64,000 nucleotides of DNA, from the IMG/VR virus record IMGVR_UViG_3300024262_000020, positions 23,616 through 87,615 of that record; one strand, 5' to 3'. The notes under the pieces were generated by a model that saw only the letters and a list, made by a program, of their open reading frames with translations, was not told the origin of the DNA and searched no databases. A program made the position numbers and the translations under genes. This stretch comes from a virus. Positions 48,723-56,890 of this stretch are shown one piece after another; the stretch's first letter is position 1, and every line of letters begins with the position of its first letter.

Positions 48723-49283
48723 TTCCTCAATAGCTGATTCACCCTCAAATGTTAGTTCTCTCGTACCAACCCCTGCAAAATTTTCTGTTAGTTTTGGAAT
48801 ATAATCAATTTCTCTGAATTGATTGAAAGTCCATTTATACCATTTATTATCTTTTTGATTAAAAACAAAGACTGGTTTTTTATATTGAATAGACATCTCC
48901 ACTGCGTATCCTGTACCACCGTCAACAATTTGTTTATTTGTTTTATTAGGAATTCTTTCTCCCTGTTCTCCTGGATTTAAAATGTATCCAACTGCAAATA
49001 TTGCACTGGAGTTTTTAACTTGATACCAGTCTCTTGCTAATAATTTTTTAACATATGGAGATAAATTGTGTGTATTTCTTCTTAAAGATTTTGCTGCTTT
49101 TTGTGCTTTCTCCCAACCGATTGCTATTTCATCATTGGTTAGAATTACTTTATTTTTTGAGTGTGAGTTGTGTTCTTCAAATGAGTATGCATTAACTTTA
49201 ATACCATATTTTATTGATATTTTTTCAAATTTCATATCTGAGCCGATTGCGCCACCAGTATGACAAATATATTTCATTTTCAT
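48699..49283 (-). CDS. SLOG-like (DprA/YpsA-type) protein
   Basis: 194 residues with Rossmann-like pattern. The H-T-G-G-A-I-G-S-D (residues 8-16) glycine-rich loop, I-G-W-E-K-A-Q-K-A-A helix and later V-D-G-G-T-G-Y-A-V-E-M-S-I and K-P-V-F-V-F match SLOG-type nucleotide-binding proteins. SLOG domains bind NAD- or nucleotide-derived ligands in conflict systems. It is a lone gene on the minus strand, 24 bases antisense to the preceding gene end. Anti-defence or nucleotide sensing is possible, by family only. Confidence 0.6.
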   Translation of the reverse strand: MKMKYICHTGGAIGSDMKFEKISIKYGIKVNAYSFEEHNSHSKNKVILTNDEIAIGWEKAQKAAKSLRRNTHNLSPYVKKLLARDWYQVKNSSAIFAVGYILNPGEQGERIPNKTNKQIVDGGTGYAVEMSIQYKKPVFVFNQKDNKWYKWTFNQFREIDYIPKLTENFAGVGTRELTFEGESAIEELYTSNFR

Positions 49284-49330
49284 TTTTTCTTTTTCAATTT
49301 TAATATATAAAGAAAAAGAATTTTAGTTGA

Positions 49331-49681
49331 ATGGAATATTTAAAAACCTTTGAAAATTATGGATCAGACCCAGAACAGTTAAAAGAATTATTTGGTAGTA
49401 GAGATGAAAATACAGGTAGACGAGTACAATATGCAGTTTATTTTAAGCCTTCTGGTACATTTGGTGCTATAACTGAAGCAAGAGAATGGCTAAAAAATGA
49501 AGGGTATGTTATTGGTTCTATGTGTGGTGGTGCCCCAATTGGGTTTTCTAAAGAAGTTAGTTACATTGCAAAATGGACAAATATAAGTCCAATCGAATGG
49601 AAAAAATTGGATGGTATTTTGATATCTGATGATTTTAGAGAAGGTGACGTAAAAGTTTTATTCTTTGTGTTCCCAGAATAA
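49331..49681 (+). CDS. Tagged protein (116 aa)
   Basis: MEYLKTFENYGSDPEQLKEL carries the tag. The rest is a compact alpha/beta domain (V-Q-Y-A-V-Y-F, A-R-E-W-L-K-N-E-G-Y, M-C-G-G-A-P-I-G-F). AT-only motif upstream (TTTTAATATATAAAG). Unknown function; a small enzyme-like fold is possible because of the M-C-G-G-A motif. Confidence 0.55.
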   Translation: MEYLKTFENYGSDPEQLKELFGSRDENTGRRVQYAVYFKPSGTFGAITEAREWLKNEGYVIGSMCGGAPIGFSKEVSYIAKWTNISPIEWKKLDGILISDDFREGDVKVLFFVFPE

Positions 49682-49693
49682 TATATATAGACT

Positions 49694-51082
49694 ATGAAGA
49701 AATTTTCAAATGAATATTTAAATGATTTTAATAAATTAAAGAATAGTATTGTAGGATTTGAGTTTGAATTTTATACAAACAAATCTTATTACAAATTGAT
49801 GGAATACCTTGGTAATGAACTTAATCCAGTTAAGATACATGGATTTAGACAATATCACTCAAAATTTAAACCAGATGAAGATAATTTTAAAATAGAGCCT
49901 GACCTTTCAGGTGGCTATGATATGGTCGAATTAATTACTGGACCAATACCTTATGTAAATTCTAAGATAGTATTATTAAAAATTTTAAGAATTTTACAAG
50001 ATGTTGCTAAAACTGATGAGAGATGTTCAATACATATAAATGTTTCATTTGATGGTAAAAAATCTGAAAAGACTCTTGGAAATTTAAATAGATTAAAATT
50101 AATACTTAATGTAGATGAAGATTATGTATATAGATTTTTCCCTACAAGACAAGATAATATTTACGCTAAAACTGTAAAGGCAATAATACCATTTAAAGGA
50201 TTTGACTATTCAAATGATGCTGTTAATATCGTTATTAATAATCTAGAATTACCTGATACAAAATATTATGGTATCAATATTCAAACTGTTGAAAAGGGTA
50301 GATTAGAGTATAGATATATTGGTGGTAAAGATTATCAATTTAAAACTTCTGAAATATTAACATTGATGGACTATTTTATAGCCTTGACTTGGAATTGTGT
50401 GGATGAACCATTAGATGAGTATGATATGGAAGAATTGAGAGAATATCTATTTGAAAATATTAATATGTTTAAAACATTTACTAATTATGAAGATTTTATT
50501 TCTAATTTTCCAACAATTGATATTCAAGTAGATAGATTGAATGAGTATGCAATTTTGAAAGCATATTATGAAAATTTTTATGATGAGGTGTATGATTTAA
50601 TACAAAATACATATAATCTTTCAAATTGTATATTAAATTTTGATACTCAGCAAAATAGATTAGAATTAGTAGAAGCCGATTTTAGAACTATATTTGATGT
50701 AAATAGACTTGATATTATTGAATGTACAGCTAATTCTGGTAGATATAATAGTTGTAATATTATATCATCTGAAGTTGTTAATGGTAATATTAAAGGTGGT
50801 TCAATAATAGATTCAAATATATTAAATAGTAAAATAGAAGGTGCTAAAATTGATATTAATACTGAGGTTAATGATTCATATTTATATCAATGCCAAATAG
50901 ATGGTCATATTACTGGTGATTCAGTTTTAAGATTATGTAAATTAGGACCAAATGCAATTATAGATGATTCTGTGAGAATAGTGACAGATCAAAGTAATTA
51001 TTTTAATACTTCAATATCAACTGCGAATAAGAAAAAATCTGGGTTACCTGAGGTTCCTAAGACAAAAGGTAAGAAATGGTAA
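49694..51082 (+). CDS. Amidoligase-like protein with beta-helix C-terminus
   Basis: 462 residues. G-F-E-F-E-F (21-26) and the later M-V-E-L-I-T-G-P-I (about 75) with R-C-S-I-H-I-N-V (about 112) are the hallmark acidic and His motifs of putative amidoligase (COOH-NH2 ligase) enzymes. Residues about 355-420 show a ladder of N-S-C-N-I-I, N-G-N-I, S-I-I-D-S-N, which looks like a short right-handed beta-helix added on. The N-terminus MKKFSNEYLNDF is only a weak tag. Possible role: ligating peptides or amino acids to capsid or host proteins; inferred. Confidence 0.6.
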   Translation: MKKFSNEYLNDFNKLKNSIVGFEFEFYTNKSYYKLMEYLGNELNPVKIHGFRQYHSKFKPDEDNFKIEPDLSGGYDMVELITGPIPYVNSKIVLLKILRILQDVAKTDERCSIHINVSFDGKKSEKTLGNLNRLKLILNVDEDYVYRFFPTRQDNIYAKTVKAIIPFKGFDYSNDAVNIVINNLELPDTKYYGINIQTVEKGRLEYRYIGGKDYQFKTSEILTLMDYFIALTWNCVDEPLDEYDMEELREYLFENINMFKTFTNYEDFISNFPTIDIQVDRLNEYAILKAYYENFYDEVYDLIQNTYNLSNCILNFDTQQNRLELVEADFRTIFDVNRLDIIECTANSGRYNSCNIISSEVVNGNIKGGSIIDSNILNSKIEGAKIDINTEVNDSYLYQCQIDGHITGDSVLRLCKLGPNAIIDDSVRIVTDQSNYFNTSISTANKKKSGLPEVPKTKGKKW

Positions 51083-51139
51083 TCTTTCAAAAACTATACT
51101 TCCTTATTTTAATATATAAGTAAAATTTAAAATTTTTAA

Positions 51140-51565
51140 ATGATAAAGAAATTTGAAGATTATACAAATGGTTATGGTTTTTTAGTACCATCACCAGCAG
51201 GCTCATTGAGTCATATCCCCAAAGCAGTACAAGGTGCAGGAGAAGTACGTGCTGTTAAGAGATTTGATGAATTTGAAGGCGAATTTAGAAAAGGTTCAAA
51301 CAAATTTGGTGGACTAGTGAATGATATTATGATGTTCTTGAGAATGTATAAAGATGATGTGAAGAAAGATGTTCTTAAATTTAAAATAGATGATTTTCAG
51401 AATAAAACAAATATAAAAATAGCACAAATACAACAATTGCTAAATTCGAATTCAAACTTATTAAGTTTTGACATAAAAATTGATGATAAATATATTACGT
51501 TTAATAATCTTAATAAAGTTTATAAATCAAGGTTCGTGTGGGGAGAAAATTTAACACATGAATAA
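51140..51565 (+). CDS. Tagged protein (141 aa)
   Basis: MIKKFEDYTNGYGFLVPSP: tag followed by a Pro/Gly-rich stretch. A further internal K-R-F-D-E-F-E repeats the tag style near residue 40. C-terminal helical and beta mix. AT-only motif upstream (51106-51120). Unknown function. Confidence 0.55.
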   Translation: MIKKFEDYTNGYGFLVPSPAGSLSHIPKAVQGAGEVRAVKRFDEFEGEFRKGSNKFGGLVNDIMMFLRMYKDDVKKDVLKFKIDDFQNKTNIKIAQIQQLLNSNSNLLSFDIKIDDKYITFNNLNKVYKSRFVWGENLTHE

Positions 51566-52609
51566 ATGAAAAAGAAAAATATATTTTTTATAATAATTGT
51601 AGCGTTGATCGCTTTTGGTTTAGCAGGTGTAGGTGCCTGGTTCTCAGTTTATGGTTTAACTAAAATGTTTGCGGCTGGTTGGTCAACTTTCATATTTTTT
51701 AGTATGTTAGAGATTGCAAAACTTGTTGTGGTTAGTTTTGTTTATAGATTTTGGTCAATTACAAAAATATTTCAAAGAGGCTATTTAATATTAGCGACTG
51801 TTGTTTTAATGGGAATAACTTCATTGGGTATTTATGGATATTTGACAGCAGCTTTTCAAAAAACATCATCATCGGAGGAAATAAATAGGAGTGAGGTTGG
51901 TGTTTTTGAACTGAAGAAAAATAGATTTGAAGAAAATAGAACTTATTATGTTACAGAGAAAGAAGAAATTGATAGAAGTATTTCAGATCTAAGAAAGGGA
52001 CTATCAAATAATGTTATCCAATATACAGATACAACGGGTAGGTTAATTACAACAACATCATCTAGCACAAGAAACGCATTACAAGCACAATTAACTGATG
52101 CTATTGAGCGTAGAGATAAAATTTCAATGAAATTAGAAAATGTAACTGATTCTTTATCTTTTTACGAAAGAAAGATATATGAGATGGAAAGTGAAAATCA
52201 ATCATCAAGTGAGTTAGGTCCATTGACATATTTATCAGATATTAGTGGTCTTCCTATGAATAAAGTTATAAATTGGTTAACTTTAATAATTATTTTCGTG
52301 GCTGATCCTTTAGCAGTTATGCTAATTGTGATACTTAATTTATTACTTTTACATAGCGGGTTTGATCCATTTGAGAATACTAAGAGTTATAAAAAGATGG
52401 TAGAGAAAGAAGAAGAACCTAAAAAAGAAGATAAAGAAATTAGATATGTTAAGGTGATAAAGGAAGATAAAAAGCTAGAGCCAGAACTTGAAAAAGACCC
52501 TATTAAAAAAAATGTGCAAGAAAATTTATCCACTTTTCAAACGAAAAGAGAAGAAAATATTACTCAGGTGACATCGAAAAATAAAGCCCAATTCATTCCA
52601 AAGAAATAA
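51566..52609 (+). CDS. Multi-pass membrane protein with coiled coil (347 aa)
   Basis: Four hydrophobic segments at about 5-27, 34-60, 70-93 and 230-262. A long charged, probably coiled-coil region (about 100-210) lies between the third and fourth. The cytoplasmic tail is very charged (K-E-E-E-P-K-K-E-D-K). The arrangement resembles membrane proteins of large phages that are suspected holin/superinfection-exclusion factors, but I cannot assign it. The start is directly after the previous TAA. Confidence 0.55.
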   Translation: MKKKNIFFIIIVALIAFGLAGVGAWFSVYGLTKMFAAGWSTFIFFSMLEIAKLVVVSFVYRFWSITKIFQRGYLILATVVLMGITSLGIYGYLTAAFQKTSSSEEINRSEVGVFELKKNRFEENRTYYVTEKEEIDRSISDLRKGLSNNVIQYTDTTGRLITTTSSSTRNALQAQLTDAIERRDKISMKLENVTDSLSFYERKIYEMESENQSSSELGPLTYLSDISGLPMNKVINWLTLIIIFVADPLAVMLIVILNLLLLHSGFDPFENTKSYKKMVEKEEEPKKEDKEIRYVKVIKEDKKLEPELEKDPIKKNVQENLSTFQTKREENITQVTSKNKAQFIPKK

Positions 52610-52663
52610 TATTACATTTATTCCCTATTATTTTTTAATATATAAAAGAAATAAAAAAATAAT

Positions 52664-53416
52664 ATGGCAATCACCATAGATCAATTAATTGATATTGTAC
52701 AAGCAGACTTAACAATGACTGGACTTTTTCCAAAAATATTACCCGATTTAGAGATAAAAAGGTTAGTGAAAGAAAATGCATTAGAATGGTTTTATAAAAA
52801 TTATCAATATTCTCAAATTAAGGCATTTTATTATTTAGATATGAATTTCTTAACAACTGAACAATATAATAGAAACAAATTTTTGATTTTACCTGAAGAA
52901 GTAGAAAATATTACAAGAATAATAAAAGTGGATGATCCTTCATTATTTAGATTAGGTATTCAAGCCCCACATTTATCTATAAATCTTGGCGTTACGAATC
53001 AACCATTTTTAACGTCATTTGTTACAACCGCAGGTGAATTGGGTGTTTATCGTTCAATTATTAGTGCATTTTCAGATCAGATAAATAAGATGACTACTAA
53101 TACAATGAGGTTTCAATTTAATCATATAAATAAGAGATTATCATTTATGACAGATGTATCTACAAGTTTGATGCTAGAAGTTTATGTAAGAATTGAAGAA
53201 GAAGAGTTATTTGATCATGTTTACTTTAAAAATTATGTGATTGGAATTTCAAAGAAAAGAATGGGTGAGGCATTAGGTAGATTTAATTTTAATATGCCTG
53301 GTAATTTTCAATATAATGCGGCAGACATCATGACAGAAGGTAAAGAGATGATTCTAGAAGTTCAGGAAAAAATAAAAGGAGAATCACAAGTATCTTGGTT
53401 CTTTATGGATAGATAA
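52664..53416 (+). CDS. Probable neck or head-completion protein (250 aa)
   Basis: Starts MAITIDQLIDIVQADLTMTG. Alpha/beta protein with a conserved-looking F-L-I-L-P-E-E-V and M-R-F-Q-F-N-H-I-N-K-R-L, consistent in size with T4 gp13/gp14-type neck proteins. The call rests on size, composition and the presence of other T4-like virion genes; no diagnostic motif. AT-only motif upstream. Coupled to the next gene by a TAATG overlap. Confidence 0.45.
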   Translation: MAITIDQLIDIVQADLTMTGLFPKILPDLEIKRLVKENALEWFYKNYQYSQIKAFYYLDMNFLTTEQYNRNKFLILPEEVENITRIIKVDDPSLFRLGIQAPHLSINLGVTNQPFLTSFVTTAGELGVYRSIISAFSDQINKMTTNTMRFQFNHINKRLSFMTDVSTSLMLEVYVRIEEEELFDHVYFKNYVIGISKKRMGEALGRFNFNMPGNFQYNAADIMTEGKEMILEVQEKIKGESQVSWFFMDR

Positions 53417-53745
53417 TGAAATATTTAAAAACATTTGAAGGTAGATATGAAGATATAACATATGGCGAATCACTCAAACTTCATGAGTTTGATAAACAAA
53501 TTAAACAATATATTGAAGATAATTATCCTGAACATGGATATGATGCTCGTTTTTTACATCCAGATAAAAAAGATATAAAAAGATATATATCAAGGAATAA
53601 AACTTTAGGAGATGGACAAGCAAAGAAAATAATGGCGTTAGCTAAAAGAAAGAAAGATATTAAATTATTAGATTTACTTAATAAACGACTTAAAAATATT
53701 GAGGAAGTTGAATTGGGTATGGTGGCAAAAAAATATAACATCTAA
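53416..53745 (+). CDS. Tagged protein with KYNI tail (109 aa)
   Basis: MKYLKTFEGRYEDITYGES at the start and K-K-Y-N-I at the end, encoded AAA TAT AAC ATC, so the tail is kept at protein level with different codons. Helical body. Overlaps both neighbours as TAATG. Confidence 0.58.
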   Translation: MKYLKTFEGRYEDITYGESLKLHEFDKQIKQYIEDNYPEHGYDARFLHPDKKDIKRYISRNKTLGDGQAKKIMALAKRKKDIKLLDLLNKRLKNIEEVELGMVAKKYNI

Positions 53746-54242
53746 TGAACAAAATAAAAAGATTTGAAGATGTAATGTGGGGTGATAAATCACAAAAACC
53801 ATATTCTAAAGAAGAATTACTTAGACGAAGCAGAGTAGAGAAAATTGATGAATTTGATTCGTATTTTAAAAATTTAAAAATTTTAAAAAGTTATATTAAC
53901 ACATTAGAAAAAACATATGAGATAAATAAAATTATGTTATCATATGCTATCATATTGCACAATTTTATAATTCTTGAAAGATATTATATTGAGTTAGTTG
54001 AAAAAGAACGATATGAGATTAATAAATATTTGGATATTGTTGAAAATGATAATTCATATGGGGTTAGTAAAAAGTTAATAGAATTGTATGACCCTGAACA
54101 TAAGGTTAGGAATAATGTTGAAGCGATTGATAGACTTAAACCAATAGATGATTTTTTAAAAGATAATCCAGAAATATATAAACGAGTATTTACAGAAGAT
54201 GAAATTGATATGTTGATACAATCAAATAAATATAACTTATGA
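53745..54242 (+). CDS. Tagged helical protein with KYNL tail (165 aa)
   Basis: MNKIKRFEDVMWGDK start and S-N-K-Y-N-L end. Long helices with regular Leu/Ile/Lys spacing suggest a helical bundle. ATGA overlap into the next gene. Unknown function. Confidence 0.58.
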   Translation: MNKIKRFEDVMWGDKSQKPYSKEELLRRSRVEKIDEFDSYFKNLKILKSYINTLEKTYEINKIMLSYAIILHNFIILERYYIELVEKERYEINKYLDIVENDNSYGVSKKLIELYDPEHKVRNNVEAIDRLKPIDDFLKDNPEIYKRVFTEDEIDMLIQSNKYNL

Positions 54243-54856
54243 AATATTTAAAATACTTTAAAGAAAATAAATCATTAGAAGAAAATGATGGTATATTATT
54301 TGTGGTCGATGTTCAATCTGAATTTGAGAAATTTATACCTAAGAATTTTGTTACAAAATTGAATGAGTATTGTAAAGAATTTAAACAAGTGTACCAAATT
54401 TGGGATTCAAATAAAACTAAATCTTCTACATATAAATTTCCTAATCAAGTTGCTAAATTAGAAAAGCAATTTGGTGTTAAAAAGTATTATCAAGATTTAA
54501 AGGGTGGTATTGAAGAATGGTTTAATCAGATTTTTGATGAAACTTCCGCAAACAAGATGATTAAAGAATTAAAGAAGAAAAATATCAAAGAAGGTGATAA
54601 ATTTAGATTGAAGGATAAAGATGAATATTTGGTATATATTGACAATAATCACAATTGGTTTTATGTTAATTCAGAGTTATATAAAACATTTAAGAAGTTG
54701 AAAAATAAATCAGTAATTATAGTTGGTGGTGCTGATAATGAGTGCCTTGAGGATATTTATATTTCAGCAAAAGCCTTTGGTTTGAATCCGATTTATAATC
54801 ATACGTATATCTATTCTGCTGACACTAGCAACAAACAAGTTTCACATATTCCATAA
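54239..54856 (+). CDS. Tagged isochorismatase-like cysteine hydrolase
   Basis: 205 residues; MKYLKYFKENKSLEEN is a tag variant ending in a S-L-E-E possible cleavage site. I-L-F-V-V-D-V-Q (about 20-27) holds the catalytic Asp, and I-I-V-G-G-A-D-N-E-C-L-E-D-I (about 160-173) holds the catalytic Cys of isochorismatase-like enzymes. The Lys in between is not identified with certainty. The substrate is unknown (nicotinamide-type amides or others). Tagging suggests packaging in the head. Confidence 0.62.
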   Translation: MKYLKYFKENKSLEENDGILFVVDVQSEFEKFIPKNFVTKLNEYCKEFKQVYQIWDSNKTKSSTYKFPNQVAKLEKQFGVKKYYQDLKGGIEEWFNQIFDETSANKMIKELKKKNIKEGDKFRLKDKDEYLVYIDNNHNWFYVNSELYKTFKKLKNKSVIIVGGADNECLEDIYISAKAFGLNPIYNHTYIYSADTSNKQVSHIP

Positions 54857-54910
54857 AATTCATATTTTTTTTTAATATATAGTTTTATAAAAATAAAATG
54901 AAAATAAATT

Positions 54911-55615
54911 ATGGATTTAGCTTTTATAATGTTAAGTTTTGTTTCAATATTTCAAGAATATGGTTTAGCACTAGGTTCATTTATGCTACTGATTATAATA
55001 GGGTATTATATGATGAGGAATATAATAAAGCGAAATAGGGAACAAGAGGAGAAAATTGATTCTCTATATGAGAGAATTGATAAATTGATGGGTAAAATGG
55101 GTGTTGGTGATAGTGGAGACTTGCAGAGTAAATTTAAAGATTATGCAGAAAACGCAAATAAAATTCAAATATTATTATATCATATACTTAGAAGTTTTAA
55201 TGCTGATAGAGTATCTATTTACGAATTCCATAATGGTGGACATAATTTGCAAGGTATAGAATTTAAGAAGGCTAGTAATACTTATGAGGCAGTAGAATTA
55301 GAGATTAAACCTATAATTAAAGAAATGCAAAATTTACCGATAAGTATAAATCCACTTTGGAGTAAATTATTAGCATCAAGGTTGCCTACTAAAGTTTCAT
55401 CTGTTAGTAATTTAGATGATACTTTTTTAAAATCTTATTTAGAAGCACAAAGTATTAAAACATATTATTCTATGTTATTGGTTGATTATGATGGTTCCCC
55501 ACTTGGATTTATTTCGTTAGAGTTTTATAATAAAGAAAGAGAATTAACTAATCGGGAATTTAATGAATTTGAAAATATTTCAATAAAAATATCAACACTT
55601 ATTAATATAAAGTAA
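54911..55615 (+). CDS. Membrane-anchored GAF-like protein (234 aa)
   Basis: An N-terminal hydrophobic segment (about 14-35) is followed by a basic-acidic linker and a GAF-like domain from about 75 to 234. This domain has V-S-I-Y-E-F-H-N-G-G-H (about 98-108) as the strand-loop and M-L-L-V-D-Y-D-G-S-P-L-G-F-I-S-L as the closing strand pair. GAF domains sense small ligands. Coupled by TAATG to a second protein of the same plan. AT-only motif upstream. Function in phage unknown. Confidence 0.6.
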   Translation: MDLAFIMLSFVSIFQEYGLALGSFMLLIIIGYYMMRNIIKRNREQEEKIDSLYERIDKLMGKMGVGDSGDLQSKFKDYAENANKIQILLYHILRSFNADRVSIYEFHNGGHNLQGIEFKKASNTYEAVELEIKPIIKEMQNLPISINPLWSKLLASRLPTKVSSVSNLDDTFLKSYLEAQSIKTYYSMLLVDYDGSPLGFISLEFYNKERELTNREFNEFENISIKISTLINIK

Positions 55616-56235
55616 TGGAATGGACTCACATATTACAAAATTTTATAATATTTATTAATTTTATAGCAATAATTTATATTATTGTTAAATTTTTGAAATG
55701 TGATATTTGTGAACAGTCTATTGAGATTTTAAATAAAAATTTAGATATATTAAATAGTGTTTATAGAAAACAACATTCAAATGATTTGAAAAAGATGGTT
55801 GAATTGTATTCTGAAGTTCAAACTATTTTGAAAATATCTGAATCATCATCTATAAGCCTTTTTAGATATGATTATACCAAATCTTATATTACATTACATT
55901 TTATATTTTCTATTAATAAAAAAGGTGAGATATTTCATGAAAGTTTTATGGATAAATTACCAGCAACATCAAATATGCTAAATTTAGAAATATTAAAATC
56001 AAATGGTGAAGATTTGTACGATTTCAAAATTGAGTCAATTAAGGATATTGATATGAAAGCATACCAAATGTTGAAATATCGTGAAATTCAAAAGATATAT
56101 TTTAGAAATATTAAAAAAGATATAAATTCCCCCTTGGGATATATAGCATTTTCATATAAAGATGATTATGAGATAGATGAAAATCAAAGGGAAGAAATAA
56201 TGAGAATTACAACTAAAATTTCAGAATTGCTTTAA
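55615..56235 (+). CDS. Second membrane-anchored GAF-like protein (206 aa)
   Basis: Hydrophobic start (about 6-25), C-D-I-C-E-Q, then a GAF-like domain: S-I-S-L-F-R-Y-D-Y-T-K and a closing P-L-G-Y-I-A-F-S-Y. The plan is the same as in the preceding gene, though sequence identity is low. The two are probably old tandem duplicates or a heterodimer. TAATG overlap. Confidence 0.55.
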   Translation: MEWTHILQNFIIFINFIAIIYIIVKFLKCDICEQSIEILNKNLDILNSVYRKQHSNDLKKMVELYSEVQTILKISESSSISLFRYDYTKSYITLHFIFSINKKGEIFHESFMDKLPATSNMLNLEILKSNGEDLYDFKIESIKDIDMKAYQMLKYREIQKIYFRNIKKDINSPLGYIAFSYKDDYEIDENQREEIMRITTKISELL

Positions 56236-56263
56236 TTTTCTTTTTTTGTATTAAATAATTTTG

Positions 56264-56272
56264 TATCTTTGC
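56264..56272 (+). promoter_or_regulatory. Host-type promoter (-7 box TATCTTTGC)
   Basis: TATCTTTGC with an upstream TTTG about 16 bases away: the best complete Bacteroidetes promoter here, 24 bases before ATG 56297. Confidence 0.78.
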
Positions 56273-56296
56273 ATTATAAATTTAAAATAGAGAGTT

Positions 56297-56827
56297 ATGA
56301 TAACAAAATTTGAAAGATTTCAAACTGATGATAAACATCAAATGTTAGATGTGAATGATATCAAAAAATTTATCTTGGCTGGAAATGCAACATTCACTCT
56401 CGAAAGTACCCGAACAGGTAAATGGTTCACATATAAAGTTAATAAGAAAGAATTTAAAAATGATGCTGGGGAAGTTGATAAAACATTTTACTTTGTGAGC
56501 ATTTTGAGAGGACCAAGTAATGAATCTGACTATACATATTTGGGTACAATTAATTCAAAATTTTATGTTAATACTACTCCAAAATCTAAAATAAGTGCAG
56601 ATTCTATTTCATTTAAGGCGTTAAGTTTTTTTGCATCTTATCTTAGGAAAGGTGAAATGCATGACGAGATTAATTTTTATCACGAAGGAATTTGTGGAAA
56701 ATGTGGTAAAAAACTTACAACACCTGAGTCAGTTGCTATAGGATTAGGACCAATCTGCAATAATTATGATAAGCCAAAAATAGAAAAGAAAAATATTAGT
56801 AATATTCGAAAGAGATTGAAAAAATAA
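56297..56827 (+). CDS. Zinc-ribbon protein (DUF6011-like C-terminus), tag variant
   Basis: 176 residues. The start MITKFERFQTDD is a variant of the tag. The C-terminal G-K-C-G-K-K-L-T-T-P-E-S-x-x-x-G-L-G-P-I-C is a DUF6011-type zinc ribbon (C near 134 and 155). It ends N-I-R-K-R-L-K-K. Driven by a clear host-type promoter and ended by the strong terminator at 56841-56890. Nucleic-acid binding is likely; role unknown. Confidence 0.6.
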   Translation: MITKFERFQTDDKHQMLDVNDIKKFILAGNATFTLESTRTGKWFTYKVNKKEFKNDAGEVDKTFYFVSILRGPSNESDYTYLGTINSKFYVNTTPKSKISADSISFKALSFFASYLRKGEMHDEINFYHEGICGKCGKKLTTPESVAIGLGPICNNYDKPKIEKKNISNIRKRLKK

Positions 56828-56840
56828 GGTTATTCTACTG

Positions 56841-56890
56841 AAACAAAAAGAGATTTTATAACTAATAGGTATAAAATCTCTTTTTGTTTT
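56841..56890 (+). terminator. Strong rho-independent terminator
   Basis: AAACAAAAAGAGATTTTATA pairs with TATAAAATCTCTTTTTGTTT around an 8-base loop. The next gene starts one base later at 56891, so that gene must be read from read-through or from within the T run. Confidence 0.85.

Noticed and set aside
30426-54242. KYNL tail as a DNA-level promoter or coupling motif
   Set aside because: Synonymous and conservative codon changes, and a copy on the opposite strand without a following gene start, show selection on the protein end.
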